Assembly (NCBI RefSeq): GCF_002204185.1
Contig: NZ_MXPU01000007.1
Span: 62,001 to 126,000, forward strand
Length of the DNA stretch: 64,000 nucleotides
From: Rhizobium esperanzae
Lineage (GTDB): Bacteria > Pseudomonadota > Alphaproteobacteria > Rhizobiales > Rhizobiaceae
Direction of reading: 5' to 3'
Made by a program: the position numbers and the translations under genes. The notes below the pieces were generated by a model that was not told where the DNA came from, searched no databases, and worked only from the letters and a program-made list of their open reading frames with translations. Numbering within the stretch: position 1 is the stretch's first letter; every line of letters begins with the position of its first letter. Of the stretch, positions 44,257 to 53,791 are shown piece after piece.

Positions 44257-45426
44257 GTGACTGCCGCAAGCACGACATCACCACGAGAGGATCGGATTCC
44301 ATGGGCTGCGATGGCCGGCATTATCGCGACGGTGACGGTGTTTGCCGTGGCGCAGGGACTGACCTATCCGCTGCTGAGCTTCATCCTGGAGCGACAGGGA
44401 ATACCATCAGGCCTGATCGGCCTCTCGGCAGCGATGACGCCCCTGGGTTTCATCATATCGGCGCCCCTCATCCCGAGGCTCTCGCGAGGCGTAGGCGGGG
44501 CGCGGCTGGCCATCCTCTGTTCGATCCTGGCTGCCCTTACCCTGGTCGCGATTGCCTGGATCCAGCAGGTCTGGGCCTGGATGCCGCTGCGTTTCTTGCT
44601 CGGCTTCTTTGCCAATCCGCTCTACGTGATCAGCGAAACCTGGCTGATCACGATCACGCCGGCACCGCGCCGCGGCCGGATCCTCGGCCTCTATTCATCG
44701 ATCGTTTCGGCTGGTTTCAGCGTGGGCCCACTATCCCTTTGCCTCGCCGGCACAGAAGGCTGGCCGCCATTCATCATCGGCGTCTCGGCCTTCCTTGCCT
44801 GCGGCCTGATCATGCTTGCCGTTGCCCCACGCCTGCCTGACATGCCCGATGACGGCAAGGGAACGTCGGTCGGCGGCTTCTTCGCGCTGGCGCCGCTGCT
44901 GCTGTTTGCGGTTTTCACCGCCGCCGCCTTCGAGCAGGTCATGCTTTCGCTGTTCGCCGTCTATGGAGCGGCACTCGGCAGCGCCGAGGGGCGCATTGCT
45001 TCGCTCATTACCTGTTTCGTGGCCGGCAATGCCGTGCTGCAGATCCTGCTCGGGCGGGCGGCCGAACGGTTCGGCGCGGCGCGCACCATGTTGTTCTGTG
45101 TGCTGGCTTGCCTCACCGGCTGCCTGCTGCTGGCGTTCATCTTCAACACCTGGCTCGTCTGGCCGCTGGTTTTTGTCTGGGGCGGCGTCTCCTTCGGGCT
45201 CTACACCACGTCGCTGATCGAGCTCGGCGAGCGTTTCAACGGCCAGACCGTTGTGGCTGGGAATGCGGCCTTCGCCTTCGCATGGGGCATCGGCGGCATG
45301 GCGGGTTCACCGGCGGCCGGACTGGCGATGCAGCTGATCGGGCATCAGGGTCTGCCACTATCTCTCGGTCTGCTCAGCGGTGTCCTGGCGTTGCTTCTAT
45401 GGGTTGAGGCGCGGCACCACCTCTGA
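44257..45426 (+). CDS. MFS transporter
   Basis: This protein has 389 residues from the GTG at 44257 (AAGGA nine bases upstream), with 12 hydrophobic segments. LIPRLSRGVGGARL between helices 2 and 3 and GRAAERFGAARTML in the second half are the loops of the family, and RGRILGLYSSIVSAGFSVGPL is the helix-5 motif of YcaD/SetA-like exporters. Substrate unknown. An in-frame extension of 131 residues upstream overlaps the regulator gene and was rejected. Confidence 0.82.
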   Translation: MTAASTTSPREDRIPWAAMAGIIATVTVFAVAQGLTYPLLSFILERQGIPSGLIGLSAAMTPLGFIISAPLIPRLSRGVGGARLAILCSILAALTLVAIAWIQQVWAWMPLRFLLGFFANPLYVISETWLITITPAPRRGRILGLYSSIVSAGFSVGPLSLCLAGTEGWPPFIIGVSAFLACGLIMLAVAPRLPDMPDDGKGTSVGGFFALAPLLLFAVFTAAAFEQVMLSLFAVYGAALGSAEGRIASLITCFVAGNAVLQILLGRAAERFGAARTMLFCVLACLTGCLLLAFIFNTWLVWPLVFVWGGVSFGLYTTSLIELGERFNGQTVVAGNAAFAFAWGIGGMAGSPAAGLAMQLIGHQGLPLSLGLLSGVLALLLWVEARHHL

Positions 45427-45525
45427 CCGGCGCCCTCCCGATCGCCGCAGTGAACTGTCAGATCAATGTCATCGAAACCCCTTAAAGCGCCCCGCAATGA
45501 ATTGGATTGATGCGAGGTGCCTTCG

Positions 45526-46494
45526 ATGGCGACATTGCAGCAGGTCGCGTTCCGAGCAGGATGTTCGCTGGCGACCGCAAGCAGAGTTCTCAACCGCAAC
45601 GGACCAGCCAGCGAATTAATGGTGCACAAGGTGCGCCGCGCTGCCGCAGAACTCGGCTATCATTCCGCCGGGCGGCTCGGGCGCAGGCCCGTGATCGGCG
45701 TTCTAATCCCCAGCATCACCAATCCGGTCTTTGCCTCCTCGCTGTCGAGCATCCAGAATCGCATGCTGGTGGCTGGCCACGGCGTTCTGATCGCCCAGTC
45801 GAATTACGATCCGGCACGCGAGGCCGATGCCGTCGCGGCCCTCCTGAACGACCGGCCTACCGGGCTGATCCTCACCGTCTGCGATCCGTCGACCAGCGAG
45901 GCGCTGCTTGCCAGGCTGCCGCCGACCGTGCTCCTCAACAACCCGCCGACGGCGCATTTTCCCGCGGCGGTCACCGCCGACAATCGCGGTGCTGGACGCG
46001 AGATCACGACCTTCCTGATCGGTATGGGCCACCGCCGCATTCTCTTTCTCTCCGGTAATTTCGCCGCCTCCGACCGCGCCCGCCTTCGCCACCAGGGCTA
46101 TCTCGACGCCATGGCGGAAAACGGCCTGACACCGCTTGATGCGATTCAGATCTCCTTCGTCGGCGGCTATGATCAGCTGGATCTCAACGCAGCGATGACT
46201 TCGCTTTCACCGACGGCGATCATCGCCTCCAACGATCTCCTCGCGCTGGGGGTCATCGGTGCGCTGAAACGCGAGGGGCTCTCGGTGCCGGGAGATGTTT
46301 CGGTCGCCGGTTTCGACGGCATCGCCATCGGCCGGCTGATCGATCCGCCGCTGACGACGATCGAAATGCCGGATGCCAGCATGGGTGCGACAGCCGCCTC
46401 ACTGCTTCTCGACATGGCGGAGAACGCCGCCCCTGCCCGCCATCTCGATGTCGCCTATACGCTTCGCCGCGGCGGCACAGTGCGCGCCATCTGA
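45526..46494 (+). CDS. LacI-family transcriptional regulator
   Basis: This 322-residue regulator begins MATLQQVAFRAGCSLATASRVLNRNGPASE, the LacI helix-turn-helix and hinge. The periplasmic-binding-protein-like domain follows, with IGVLIPSITNPVFASSLSSIQ, GHRRILFLSG and VAGFDGIAIGRLIDPPLTTI. It is convergent with the ABC sugar operon at 46563-51393 and may control it or the MFS gene; no operator was identified. ATG at 45526 with GAGG upstream. Confidence 0.88.
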   Translation: MATLQQVAFRAGCSLATASRVLNRNGPASELMVHKVRRAAAELGYHSAGRLGRRPVIGVLIPSITNPVFASSLSSIQNRMLVAGHGVLIAQSNYDPAREADAVAALLNDRPTGLILTVCDPSTSEALLARLPPTVLLNNPPTAHFPAAVTADNRGAGREITTFLIGMGHRRILFLSGNFAASDRARLRHQGYLDAMAENGLTPLDAIQISFVGGYDQLDLNAAMTSLSPTAIIASNDLLALGVIGALKREGLSVPGDVSVAGFDGIAIGRLIDPPLTTIEMPDASMGATAASLLLDMAENAAPARHLDVAYTLRRGGTVRAI

Positions 46495-46512
46495 AGCGCT
46501 TAGCAATGAAAA

Positions 46513-46539
46513 GGCCACCGCGCACTCGACGCGGTGGCC
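46513..46539. terminator. Bidirectional hairpin between lacI-type gene and ABC operon
   Basis: A ten-base perfect stem GGCCACCGCG (46513-46522) / CGCGGTGGCC (46530-46539) with a seven-base loop lies between two convergent genes. An AAAA precedes the stem on the plus strand, which gives a short T-run for the minus-strand direction. Confidence 0.65.
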
Positions 46540-46562
46540 CCTGTGTCTGGCAAGGAAGGCGA

Positions 46563-47828
46563 TCAGCTGCGCGGCAGCATGCCCTCGACATCCGCCGCAG
46601 CATCGTCGAGCGCTTCCTTCGGATCGGCCGACTGGTCGACGATGCGCGAGAGGTTATCGACGATCGTCTGCGTGACCTTGACGCCGTTGGAGCCGGGGAA
46701 GGCATACCAGGGGATCATCACCGGCATCTGGCTGAGGCCTGCCTGGAACAGCGGGTTCTGCTTGTAGAAATCGCCGAGATAGTCGGGCGACTTGGCGGCG
46801 AGCTCATTGTTCGGGACATAACCGGTGCCCGGCACGACGACCGAGGCGCCATAGGGGCCGGCGGCGAATTTGGCGAACTTCCAGGCGGCGTCCTTCTTGG
46901 CGGCGTCGTGGGTCAGGATGACGACGGCGTTGCCGCCCGTGGGCAGGCGGCCGTTCACCGGATCGATCAGCGGGATCTTGGCGGTGCGCAAATCGAACTT
47001 GTTGCCGACATTCTTGATCGTATTGCGCAAGGCGCCCGTCGTCTGGAATTCGAAACCGACCTTACCTGCCGCGAAGGCCTGCTCACCGGCAGGCTTGGTA
47101 AAGACGGGCATGCCGCCTTCGGCAACGAGGCGATGCAGGACTTCGACGGCCTTCTGGCCTTCCGGACCGTTGAAGGTGACCTTGCTTTCGTCGTCGCTCA
47201 GCATCTTGCCGCCGGCGCCGAAGAGCAGCGCTGAAAACATCCAGTCGTCGCCCTGCCAGCGGAAATCGATACCGTCGACGCCGTTGCCGAGCGCTTTGAT
47301 CTTGCCGCCGAGCGCGATGACCTCGTCCCAGGTCTTCGGCGGATTGTCGGGATTGCCGCCGGCCGCCTTCACCAGATCGGCGTTGTAATACATGATCGGG
47401 TTGGAGGTGGCGAATGCGAGGCCCACCTGCTTGCCCTTGACCTGGGCGAGCTTGAGGATCGTGTCCGAGAAGCCCTGTTCGGCCATATTGCCGTCCTTCT
47501 TGACGAGCGGACCGAGATCGACGGCGACGTCGCGTTCGTCGAGCATGCGCAGGCGGTTCAGGCCGATGAAGGTGATGTCGGGCATTTCGCTGGTGCCGAC
47601 CTGACGAAGGATCGTCTGGATGCCTTCTTCATAGGTCGCCGAGGGGCTGGCGAACTGGATCTTGATGTCGGGGTTCTCAGCCATGAACTTCTTCGAGATC
47701 GTGTCCATCACGTCCTTGAAGAAACCCGGCATCGGGTAATGAACCGTCAGCGTCGTCTCGGCCTGCGCGGGAAGCGCGATTGCCAAGGATACGGCCGCTG
47801 CGGCGAGAAGCTGGGTGATATGTTTCAT
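46563..47828 (-). CDS. Family 1 solute-binding protein (UgpB-like)
   Basis: This 421-residue periplasmic binding protein has a signal peptide ending PAQAE. It shows TLTVHYPMPGFFKDVMDTISKKF, a central DITFIGLNRLRMLDER and late KFAKFAAGPYGASV regions typical of the carbohydrate and glycerol-3-phosphate binding family. It is the last gene of the operon and appears intact, although other transporter genes are broken. A GGAG-type site precedes the ATG at 47828. Confidence 0.85.
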   Translation of the reverse strand: MKHITQLLAAAAVSLAIALPAQAETTLTVHYPMPGFFKDVMDTISKKFMAENPDIKIQFASPSATYEEGIQTILRQVGTSEMPDITFIGLNRLRMLDERDVAVDLGPLVKKDGNMAEQGFSDTILKLAQVKGKQVGLAFATSNPIMYYNADLVKAAGGNPDNPPKTWDEVIALGGKIKALGNGVDGIDFRWQGDDWMFSALLFGAGGKMLSDDESKVTFNGPEGQKAVEVLHRLVAEGGMPVFTKPAGEQAFAAGKVGFEFQTTGALRNTIKNVGNKFDLRTAKIPLIDPVNGRLPTGGNAVVILTHDAAKKDAAWKFAKFAAGPYGASVVVPGTGYVPNNELAAKSPDYLGDFYKQNPLFQAGLSQMPVMIPWYAFPGSNGVKVTQTIVDNLSRIVDQSADPKEALDDAAADVEGMLPRS

Positions 47829-47853
47829 CGCTCGTTCTCCTGGTTGAAGCCGG

Positions 47854-48687
47854 TCAGCCTTTGAGACCGGTCATGGTGATGCCCTCGACGAAACGCTTCT
47901 GCGCAAGCAGGAAGGCGATAACGAGGGGAAGGGTAATAATGAGGGTCGCCGTCATCAGCGCGCCGTAATCGTCGCCGGCCTCGGCGGCGCGAAAGTACAT
48001 CAGCCCGAGTGGCGGCGTGGCGTAGTCCTGCTTGCTGATGACGACCAGCGGCCAGTAGAGATCGTTCCAGTGCGCGACGACCGAGAAGATAGCGAAGGCA
48101 GTAACGGCCGGCCAGGCATTCGGAACGATGACGCGGGCGACGATGCCGAGCTCGGACATTCCGTCGAGACGCGCGGCATGGACGAGATCATCCGGCATGG
48201 CGCGGAAGAACTGCAGGAACATGAAGATCGCGAAGACCGAAATGGTGAAGGGCGCAACGAGGGCGGCGTAGCCGTTGAGCAGCGAGGCGCGGTCGAAGGC
48301 GACATAGAGCGGCAAGGCGGTCGCATGGATCGGCACCAGCAGGCCGAGCATAACAAGCACCATCATGGCCCGGGCGGCCCCAAAGCGCAGCTTCGCCATC
48401 GCATAGGCGCAAGGGATCGCCACCAGCACCTGGAAGAAGAAGATCAGCCCGCAGACGACGACGCCGTTCCACAGGAGCCGCACCATCGGCACCCGGCTCA
48501 GGGCCTTGGCAAAATTCTCCGGATAGGTGAGGTGCGCCGGGATCAGCGACAGCGACGAAGTGAAAATATCGCTCTGGGCCTTGCCCGCCGCCGAAATCAT
48601 GAAGACGTAGGGCGAAAGGAAGATGATCGCGCCCAGGGCAAGCAGCGTCAGGCGGATAATCCGGCCGAGGGAAAAAGCGCTCGTCAT
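47854..48687 (-). CDS. Sugar ABC transporter permease (MalG/UgpE type)
   Basis: This 277-residue inner-membrane permease has about six helices. The EAA loop is FFRAMPDDLVHAARLDGMSELGIVARVIVPNAWP (about 165-198), and VAHWNDLYWPLVVI follows, a family hallmark. Its ATG overlaps the stop of the first permease (ATGA at 48684-48687). No internal damage is seen. Its partner permease is interrupted. Confidence 0.85.
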   Translation of the reverse strand: MTSAFSLGRIIRLTLLALGAIIFLSPYVFMISAAGKAQSDIFTSSLSLIPAHLTYPENFAKALSRVPMVRLLWNGVVVCGLIFFFQVLVAIPCAYAMAKLRFGAARAMMVLVMLGLLVPIHATALPLYVAFDRASLLNGYAALVAPFTISVFAIFMFLQFFRAMPDDLVHAARLDGMSELGIVARVIVPNAWPAVTAFAIFSVVAHWNDLYWPLVVISKQDYATPPLGLMYFRAAEAGDDYGALMTATLIITLPLVIAFLLAQKRFVEGITMTGLKG

Positions 48688-49607
48688 GTGTAATGCACCC
48701 GCCGATCGAGGATGCGGTACTGCAGGAACATCAGCACCACGAGGATCAGGAGAAAGACGACGGTCATCGCAGAGGCATAGCCGACGCGCAGGTAGACGAA
48801 ACCTTCCTGGTAGATCGTGAAGAGCAGCACCTCCGACGCCTTGTTCGGGCCGCCTTCCGTCAGTGTCTTGACGGTCTCGAAGACCTTCACGGCGTTGGTG
48901 ATGCTGATCGTGATGACGAAGAGCGTGGTCGGCCCGAGCATTGGCCAGGTGACCAGCAGAAAGCGATCGAGGGCGGATTTGGCGCCGTCCACTTCGGCGG
49001 CTGCGTAAAGCTCGCGCGGGATCGCGGTCAGTCCGGCCAGGAACAGCACCATGTTGAAGCCGGCCGACTGCTAGACGCCGATGATCGAGAGGCTGTAAAG
49101 TACCGTGCCGGAGCTGCCCAGCCAGTTGGGGCCGGGCACTCCCGCCAATGCAAGAAGTGCGTTGATAGGTCCGATGGTCGGGTGGAACATATATTGCCAG
49201 ACGGTCGCCATAGCGACGATCAGTGAAGCGACCGGCAGGAAGTAGGCGGTGCGGAAGAAGCTGCGCGCTGCCGTCTCGCTCTCGATCAGCATGGCGATAC
49301 CGAGGCCGAGCATGATCGAGACGGGCGCGACGATCGCCGTATAGACCGTCGTGTTCCACAGCGACTTGCGGAACGTGCGGTCGGTGATCAGGTGCGCGTA
49401 ATTTTCGAAGCCAACGAAACGGAACTTGCCGTAGCCGAGTTCGAAATCGGTAAAGCCCAGGAAGATGACAGCCGCGACCGGCAAAAGCACGAAGAGGAAC
49501 AGCAGCACGATCGCCGGCAGCACCAGCATCCAGGCGATGCGGGCCTCGCTGCGCCGATGCGAAACGGCGGGATTGCCAACTACGCCCATGGAAACGACGC
49601 TAGCCAT
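48684..49607 (-). pseudogene. Sugar ABC permease (MalF/UgpA type) with in-frame TAG
   Basis: The gene starts at the ATG at 49607 and would give 307 residues. Codon 179 is TAG (49073-49071) between SLSIIGV and QSAGFNMVLFLAGL. MalF-type proteins commonly have a tryptophan at this place, so TGG to TAG is the simplest change. The downstream EAA loop (IPRELYAAAEVDGAKSALDRF) stays in frame to the end at 48684. An internal ATG at 49052 could allow a partial restart but would lose half of the helices. Probably non-functional unless the stop is suppressed or a sequence error. Confidence 0.82.
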
Positions 49608-50720
49608 GCGCCCTCTCCCGCGCGATGTCGCCTGCGGCGAGCCCATTGCCGGCCTCGGCGCGAGCAGCCAGCCGTCTACCATCCTCGGCGAAGGCCATCG
49701 TCCGGCTCGTGTCGAGCCGCAGCCCGACCGGATCGCCGGCGGCGAGCCCTGCAGCTTCTGGCGGCTGAACCTTGGCGATCACGATCTCGCCGATCGCATC
49801 GAGGCGGCAATAGAGAATGACCTCCGATCCCAGGAACTCGATGCGCTCGATCCGGGCGGCGAGCCCATCCTGGCGGTTCCGGTCGAGAGACACGAACTCG
49901 GGGCGAATGGCGAGCGTGACCGGCATCTTGCCGGCGGGCGGGTTTTCCAGTGTCAGACGCAGGTCGCCAAAGGCAACCAAACCGCCCTCGGCTTCCGCCG
50001 GTAATTGATTGATGCGCGGTTGGCCGATGAAGCGGGCGACCTCGATATGGGCGGGATCGTCATAGATGACCTCAGGGCTTGCGATCTGCAGCAACCGGCC
50101 GCCCATCATCACAGCGACGCGATCCGCCATCGACAGCGCTTCCGCCTGATCATGGGTGACGTAGAGCGTCGGCACACCGGCGCGGCGATGGAGGTCGACG
50201 ATCTCACCACGGGCATGGACGCGCAGGTTGGCGTCGAGATTGGACAGCGGCTCGTCCATCAGGAAGATGCTTGGCCGGCGCACCATGGCGCGGGCGAGCG
50301 CCACACGCTGGCGCTGGCCGCCGGACATCTGGCCGGGCTTGCGGTCGAGCAGGGGTTCGATCTTGAGTGATGTCGCCATTTCCTGACGTCGCGGGTAATC
50401 GCCGCACGGATCGCGCGTTGGCCCGGCATCAATGAGCCGATGAAGGGCAGCCGCTGCGTCGTCGACAGCCGGCGCATCGCCAAGGGCACGGCGATATTCT
50501 CAGAGGCCGTCAGATGCGGATAGAGGGCGTAGGACTGAAAAACCATGGCGATGTTGCGGTCGGCGGCCGCGACACCGGACATATCTTTCCCGCTGATCAG
50601 GATCTCGCCACGATCGGCGTGGTCGAGGCCGGCAAGGACGCGCAGCAGCGTGCTCTTGCCGCAGCCGGAGGGGCCGACCAGGGCGATGAATTCGCAGGCG
50701 CCGACATCGAGGCTGACGCA
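49600..50720 (-). pseudogene. Sugar ABC ATP-binding gene (UgpC/MalK type), truncated and frameshifted
   Basis: The gene encodes VSLDVGACEFIALVGPSGCGKSTLL-type sequence from about 50720 (Walker A about 50650-50680), then DRNIAMVFQSYALYPHLTASEN. Near 50380-50386 the frame changes: VRK runs out and [24 protein letters not shown] continues in another frame, to the TOBE-like end at 49600. The first 25 or so residues and start codon are missing; in their place is the phosphoesterase gene. So there is both a 5' deletion and a single-base frameshift. Signature and Walker B motifs are otherwise intact. Confidence 0.82.
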
Positions 50721-51393
50721 TCTCGCGCTCCATCTTGTCGATGATGAACGCAGCAGACGGACCCCAGGTCAGCTGGGTATTGTCGAAGCGACCCTGCCAG
50801 GCCCAGTGAAGATGGCCGCTGGCAAACAACGCCACGTCATGGGCCGATATCAGATCATAGAGCCGCCGGCGCTGAGCCGGGCGATCGCTCCAGTAGCCGG
50901 TATCGCCTTCATCGGGCGCATCGACGAACAGAGGCTTATGGGCGAAGAGTGCCACTCGCCGCCCTGCCCTATCTTCGAGCGCCTTGGCAAGCCACTCGAA
51001 CTGGGCCTCCTCCTCATCATCTTCATGGCCGAGAAGCAGTGAATTCAACCCGATGAAGCGCCAGCCGGCCGCATTCTCCAGCCAGCGATCGTCACCGGCA
51101 AGGCTGCGCCAGCGAGCCAGCCGGTCGGCATTCACGGGCTGGTCCGAACCTTTGAGGTGGCCGACATCATGATTGCCGGGAACGATCAGCATCGGGATCG
51201 ATACCTGGCGCATGAGATCCATCGAGAAGGCGATGTCCTCGTCCTTGTCGGCGCCGTCGACGGTGAGATCCCCGGTATGGACGATCAGATCGGCGCCGGT
51301 CTCTTCGATCCAGCTCAAAAGTGGTGCCCAGTTGCCGTTGAAATGCGGCTTGCCGGGGCTGAAATGGGTGTCGGTAATCTGAATGATTTTCAT
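50500..51393 (-). pseudogene. Calcineurin-like phosphoesterase, 3' end lost and fused out of frame to the ABC ATPase gene
   Basis: The first about 224 residues form a metallophosphoesterase: QITDTHFS, LIVHTGDLTVDG, LIVPGNHDVGH and SGHLHWAW, the metal ligands of the Icc/CpdA group of cyclic-nucleotide or phosphodiester hydrolases. At about 50722 (after IIDKMEREM) the sequence becomes the ATPase gene read in the wrong frame (CRRLRIHRPGRPLRLRQ), ending at 50500. The full catalytic core may still fold, but the natural C-terminus is absent. It was the first gene of the operon, suggesting that the transported substrate was a phosphodiester or glycerol phosphate. Confidence 0.8.
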
Positions 51394-51584
51394 GGGCGCG
51401 CGCGTCTCCGAGAACCTTGGAAGCGTCTCCTCGACGCTCCCTACTCGGCCCCTCTCTAGAGGGCTCCCATGTCAATCAGACATCCACGGTTTTCAGTTGT
51501 TTTCCAATTTTGACATCATTCCGTCACACAGCCGCAGGCCGCCTCCGGACTGGGAGCCGGCCCATCTGCTGGATTGGGTGGAGA

Positions 51585-51995
<411 letters not shown>

Positions 51996-52188
51996 TCATG
52001 CCAAACCAACGGCGATCAGCAGCAGGAGTTCCACGACGAGGCCATTTCAATGCGCGTGTATGCGCGCCGAGGATTAGATCGGCTGAAACTCGGCTGGCAT
52101 TTATGGTTAATTTATTAATAATTCGAGGTTTATGGTTGGAACAAAGCGACCTTTCCGAATGTTGGTGCTGCGCCGTGGAGGAACCTCG

Positions 52189-52377
52189 ATGATCCTGAAA
52201 ATCCTTGCTCCCAAGATCGAAGCCGACTGCCATGACACCGGCACTTATCCCGACGGGATTTTCGCCGAAAACCGCATCGACCTTTCGTCGCGCCGCGACG
52301 ACCGCCGTCGCTCGCCGCATGAACGCGATTACGGTGCCGACAGAAAACTGGAAAAACTGCCGCTCGGCTTCGTCTAA
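52189..52377 (+). CDS. Small hypothetical protein
   Basis: This 62-residue protein starts MILKILAPKIEADCHDTG and has a basic, acidic-alternating C-terminus (SSRRDDRRRSPHERDYGAD). The ATG follows a strong GGAGG seven bases upstream. No family recognised. The start region of this gene lies 208 bases from the divergent 51585-51980 gene. Confidence 0.5.
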   Translation: MILKILAPKIEADCHDTGTYPDGIFAENRIDLSSRRDDRRRSPHERDYGADRKLEKLPLGFV

Positions 52378-52470
52378 GCAGCCTACGGAAGGCCACAACC
52401 TCCTCTTGCCGGCCAGTTGATCCCGGCCACATTCTCCTTTGACGCCACTCGCGCAGGTCAGGAGAAGCCT

Positions 52471-52764
52471 TTGCCCTGGATCGCCTATATCGCCCATTTC
52501 ATCGCCGCGGCATTTCTGGCCAACGGCATCCCGCATTTCGTCAACGGAGTCAGCGGCCGGCCCTTCCGCACCCCATTCGCCAATCCCAGTTCGCCGACGG
52601 TTAATGTCATATGGGGCTGGGCGAACTTCCTCATCGCCTTCCTGCTCTTTGCCAATATCGGGCCGCTCTATATCGGCACTCCGGGCGATACGATTTTCGC
52701 TGCGGCCGGCATGCTGGTCACCGGCATCCTGCTCGCTCGCTTCTTCGGAGGCGGCGGGATCTAG
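52471..52764 (+). CDS. Small membrane protein
   Basis: This 97-residue protein has about three hydrophobic segments (PWIAYIAHFIAAAFLANGIPHF, VIWGWANFLIAFLLFANIG, IFAAAGMLVTGILLARFF). A TTG at 52471 follows GGAG and gives a start right at the first helix; an upstream frame to 52417 is possible. It looks like a short conserved rhizobial membrane protein of unknown role. Confidence 0.55.
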   Translation: MPWIAYIAHFIAAAFLANGIPHFVNGVSGRPFRTPFANPSSPTVNVIWGWANFLIAFLLFANIGPLYIGTPGDTIFAAAGMLVTGILLARFFGGGGI

Positions 52765-53271
52765 CAGTTTGTTGACAAAGTCTCCTCCACTATGCTCGGC
52801 CTCGTGCTGAGCACCTGAGCACCGCAATACTTGACGGGAAAACGTTTATTTTCAGATGCTTATTGGGTCGCATAAATCCTCGGCACAAGGCCACTGCTGT
52901 CCGGCTCGCGTCGACGGCTTGCCCCTAACCCTAACCCTCATGCGCTAGATTAGGCTCTGAAGGACGGGGCGAGACGAGTGGCTCGACCCCGGTCGGTGCC
53001 GGCAAGCGGATGAGGGGCTGGTTCCGCCAATCTCCGGTGTCCGGATGCCCTTGGCATTGAACTCCTGCTCGTGTCTCAATTCGCAGGAAGCGTCTGACGG
53101 TAAAAGAATCAATACCATTTATCCGGTCCACATTTTTAAACCGGACAGCCGCGGCACAAGGCCGAGGATGACATCGCGGGTTTTGCACTGGTCAGTCAGC
53201 AGCCTGCTAGGAGCATTTCCCGCACTTATGTTACTTGCATGATGATAGTCACTCCTGTACTGACATCTGCC
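52765..53271. other. Intergenic region with two related repeat fragments
   Basis: About 507 bases with no credible gene. The 12-mer cggcacaaggcc occurs at 52881-52892 and 53152-53163, each next to a ctgtccgg / ccggacag block in opposite orientation. This resembles small dispersed repeat families of rhizobia. A short stretch of ccctaa repeats (near 52925) is incidental. The promoter of the HxlR gene should lie close to 53230. Confidence 0.45.
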
Positions 53272-53778
53272 ATGCAGCGGACAAGTTTCAGCCAGTTCAA
53301 ATGCCCGGCGGCGCGCGCGCTCGATAGCGTCGGCGACTGGTGGAGCATTCTGATATTGCGTGATGCCTTCCAGGGGCTGTCGCGTTTCGATGAATTCCAG
53401 AAAAGCCTCGGCGTGGCGCCGAACATCCTGACGCGGCGGCTCAAACACCTGACGGATGAAGGTTTGTTCGAGCGACGGCTCTACCAGCAGCGCCCTGCCC
53501 GCTACGAATATCTGTTGACAGAAAAAGGCCGCGATTTCTTTCCGGTGTTGATGGCGCTGTTTTCCTGGGGGAGCCGGCACATTCCGGAAGAGGATCTCGC
53601 CTTTCTGCTCAGCGACTCGAACTCCGGCAAAGCGCGCGAGACGGTGCTTGTGGACGCACGGACCGGCGAAGAAGTAACGCCCGAAAACACCAGCCTGCTT
53701 GCAGGCCCAGCCGCCGATGATGAGGTGCGTGGGCGGATCGCCCGTATGCGCGCCTGGTACCTCGGCATCGACGCATAG
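53272..53778 (+). CDS. HxlR-family transcriptional regulator
   Basis: This 168-residue regulator starts MQRTSFSQFKCPAARALDSVGDWWSILILRDAFQG, the HxlR signature, followed by a winged helix with FDEFQKSLGVAPNILTRRLKHLTDEGLFERR. The cysteine near residue 11 is often used for redox or electrophile sensing in this family. An in-frame start at 53239 adds 11 residues. It lies 13 bases upstream of a FabF-like gene and probably controls it. Confidence 0.85.
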   Translation: MQRTSFSQFKCPAARALDSVGDWWSILILRDAFQGLSRFDEFQKSLGVAPNILTRRLKHLTDEGLFERRLYQQRPARYEYLLTEKGRDFFPVLMALFSWGSRHIPEEDLAFLLSDSNSGKARETVLVDARTGEEVTPENTSLLAGPAADDEVRGRIARMRAWYLGIDA

Positions 53779-53791
53779 AGAGGAAAATATC

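Noticed and set aside
48684..49052. Separate small permease gene starting at 49052
   Set aside because: It is the in-frame 3' part of the interrupted MalF-type gene.
52921..52942. Telomere-like ccctaa repeats
   Set aside because: Only about two and a half units in intergenic DNA; no sign of a linear replicon end.
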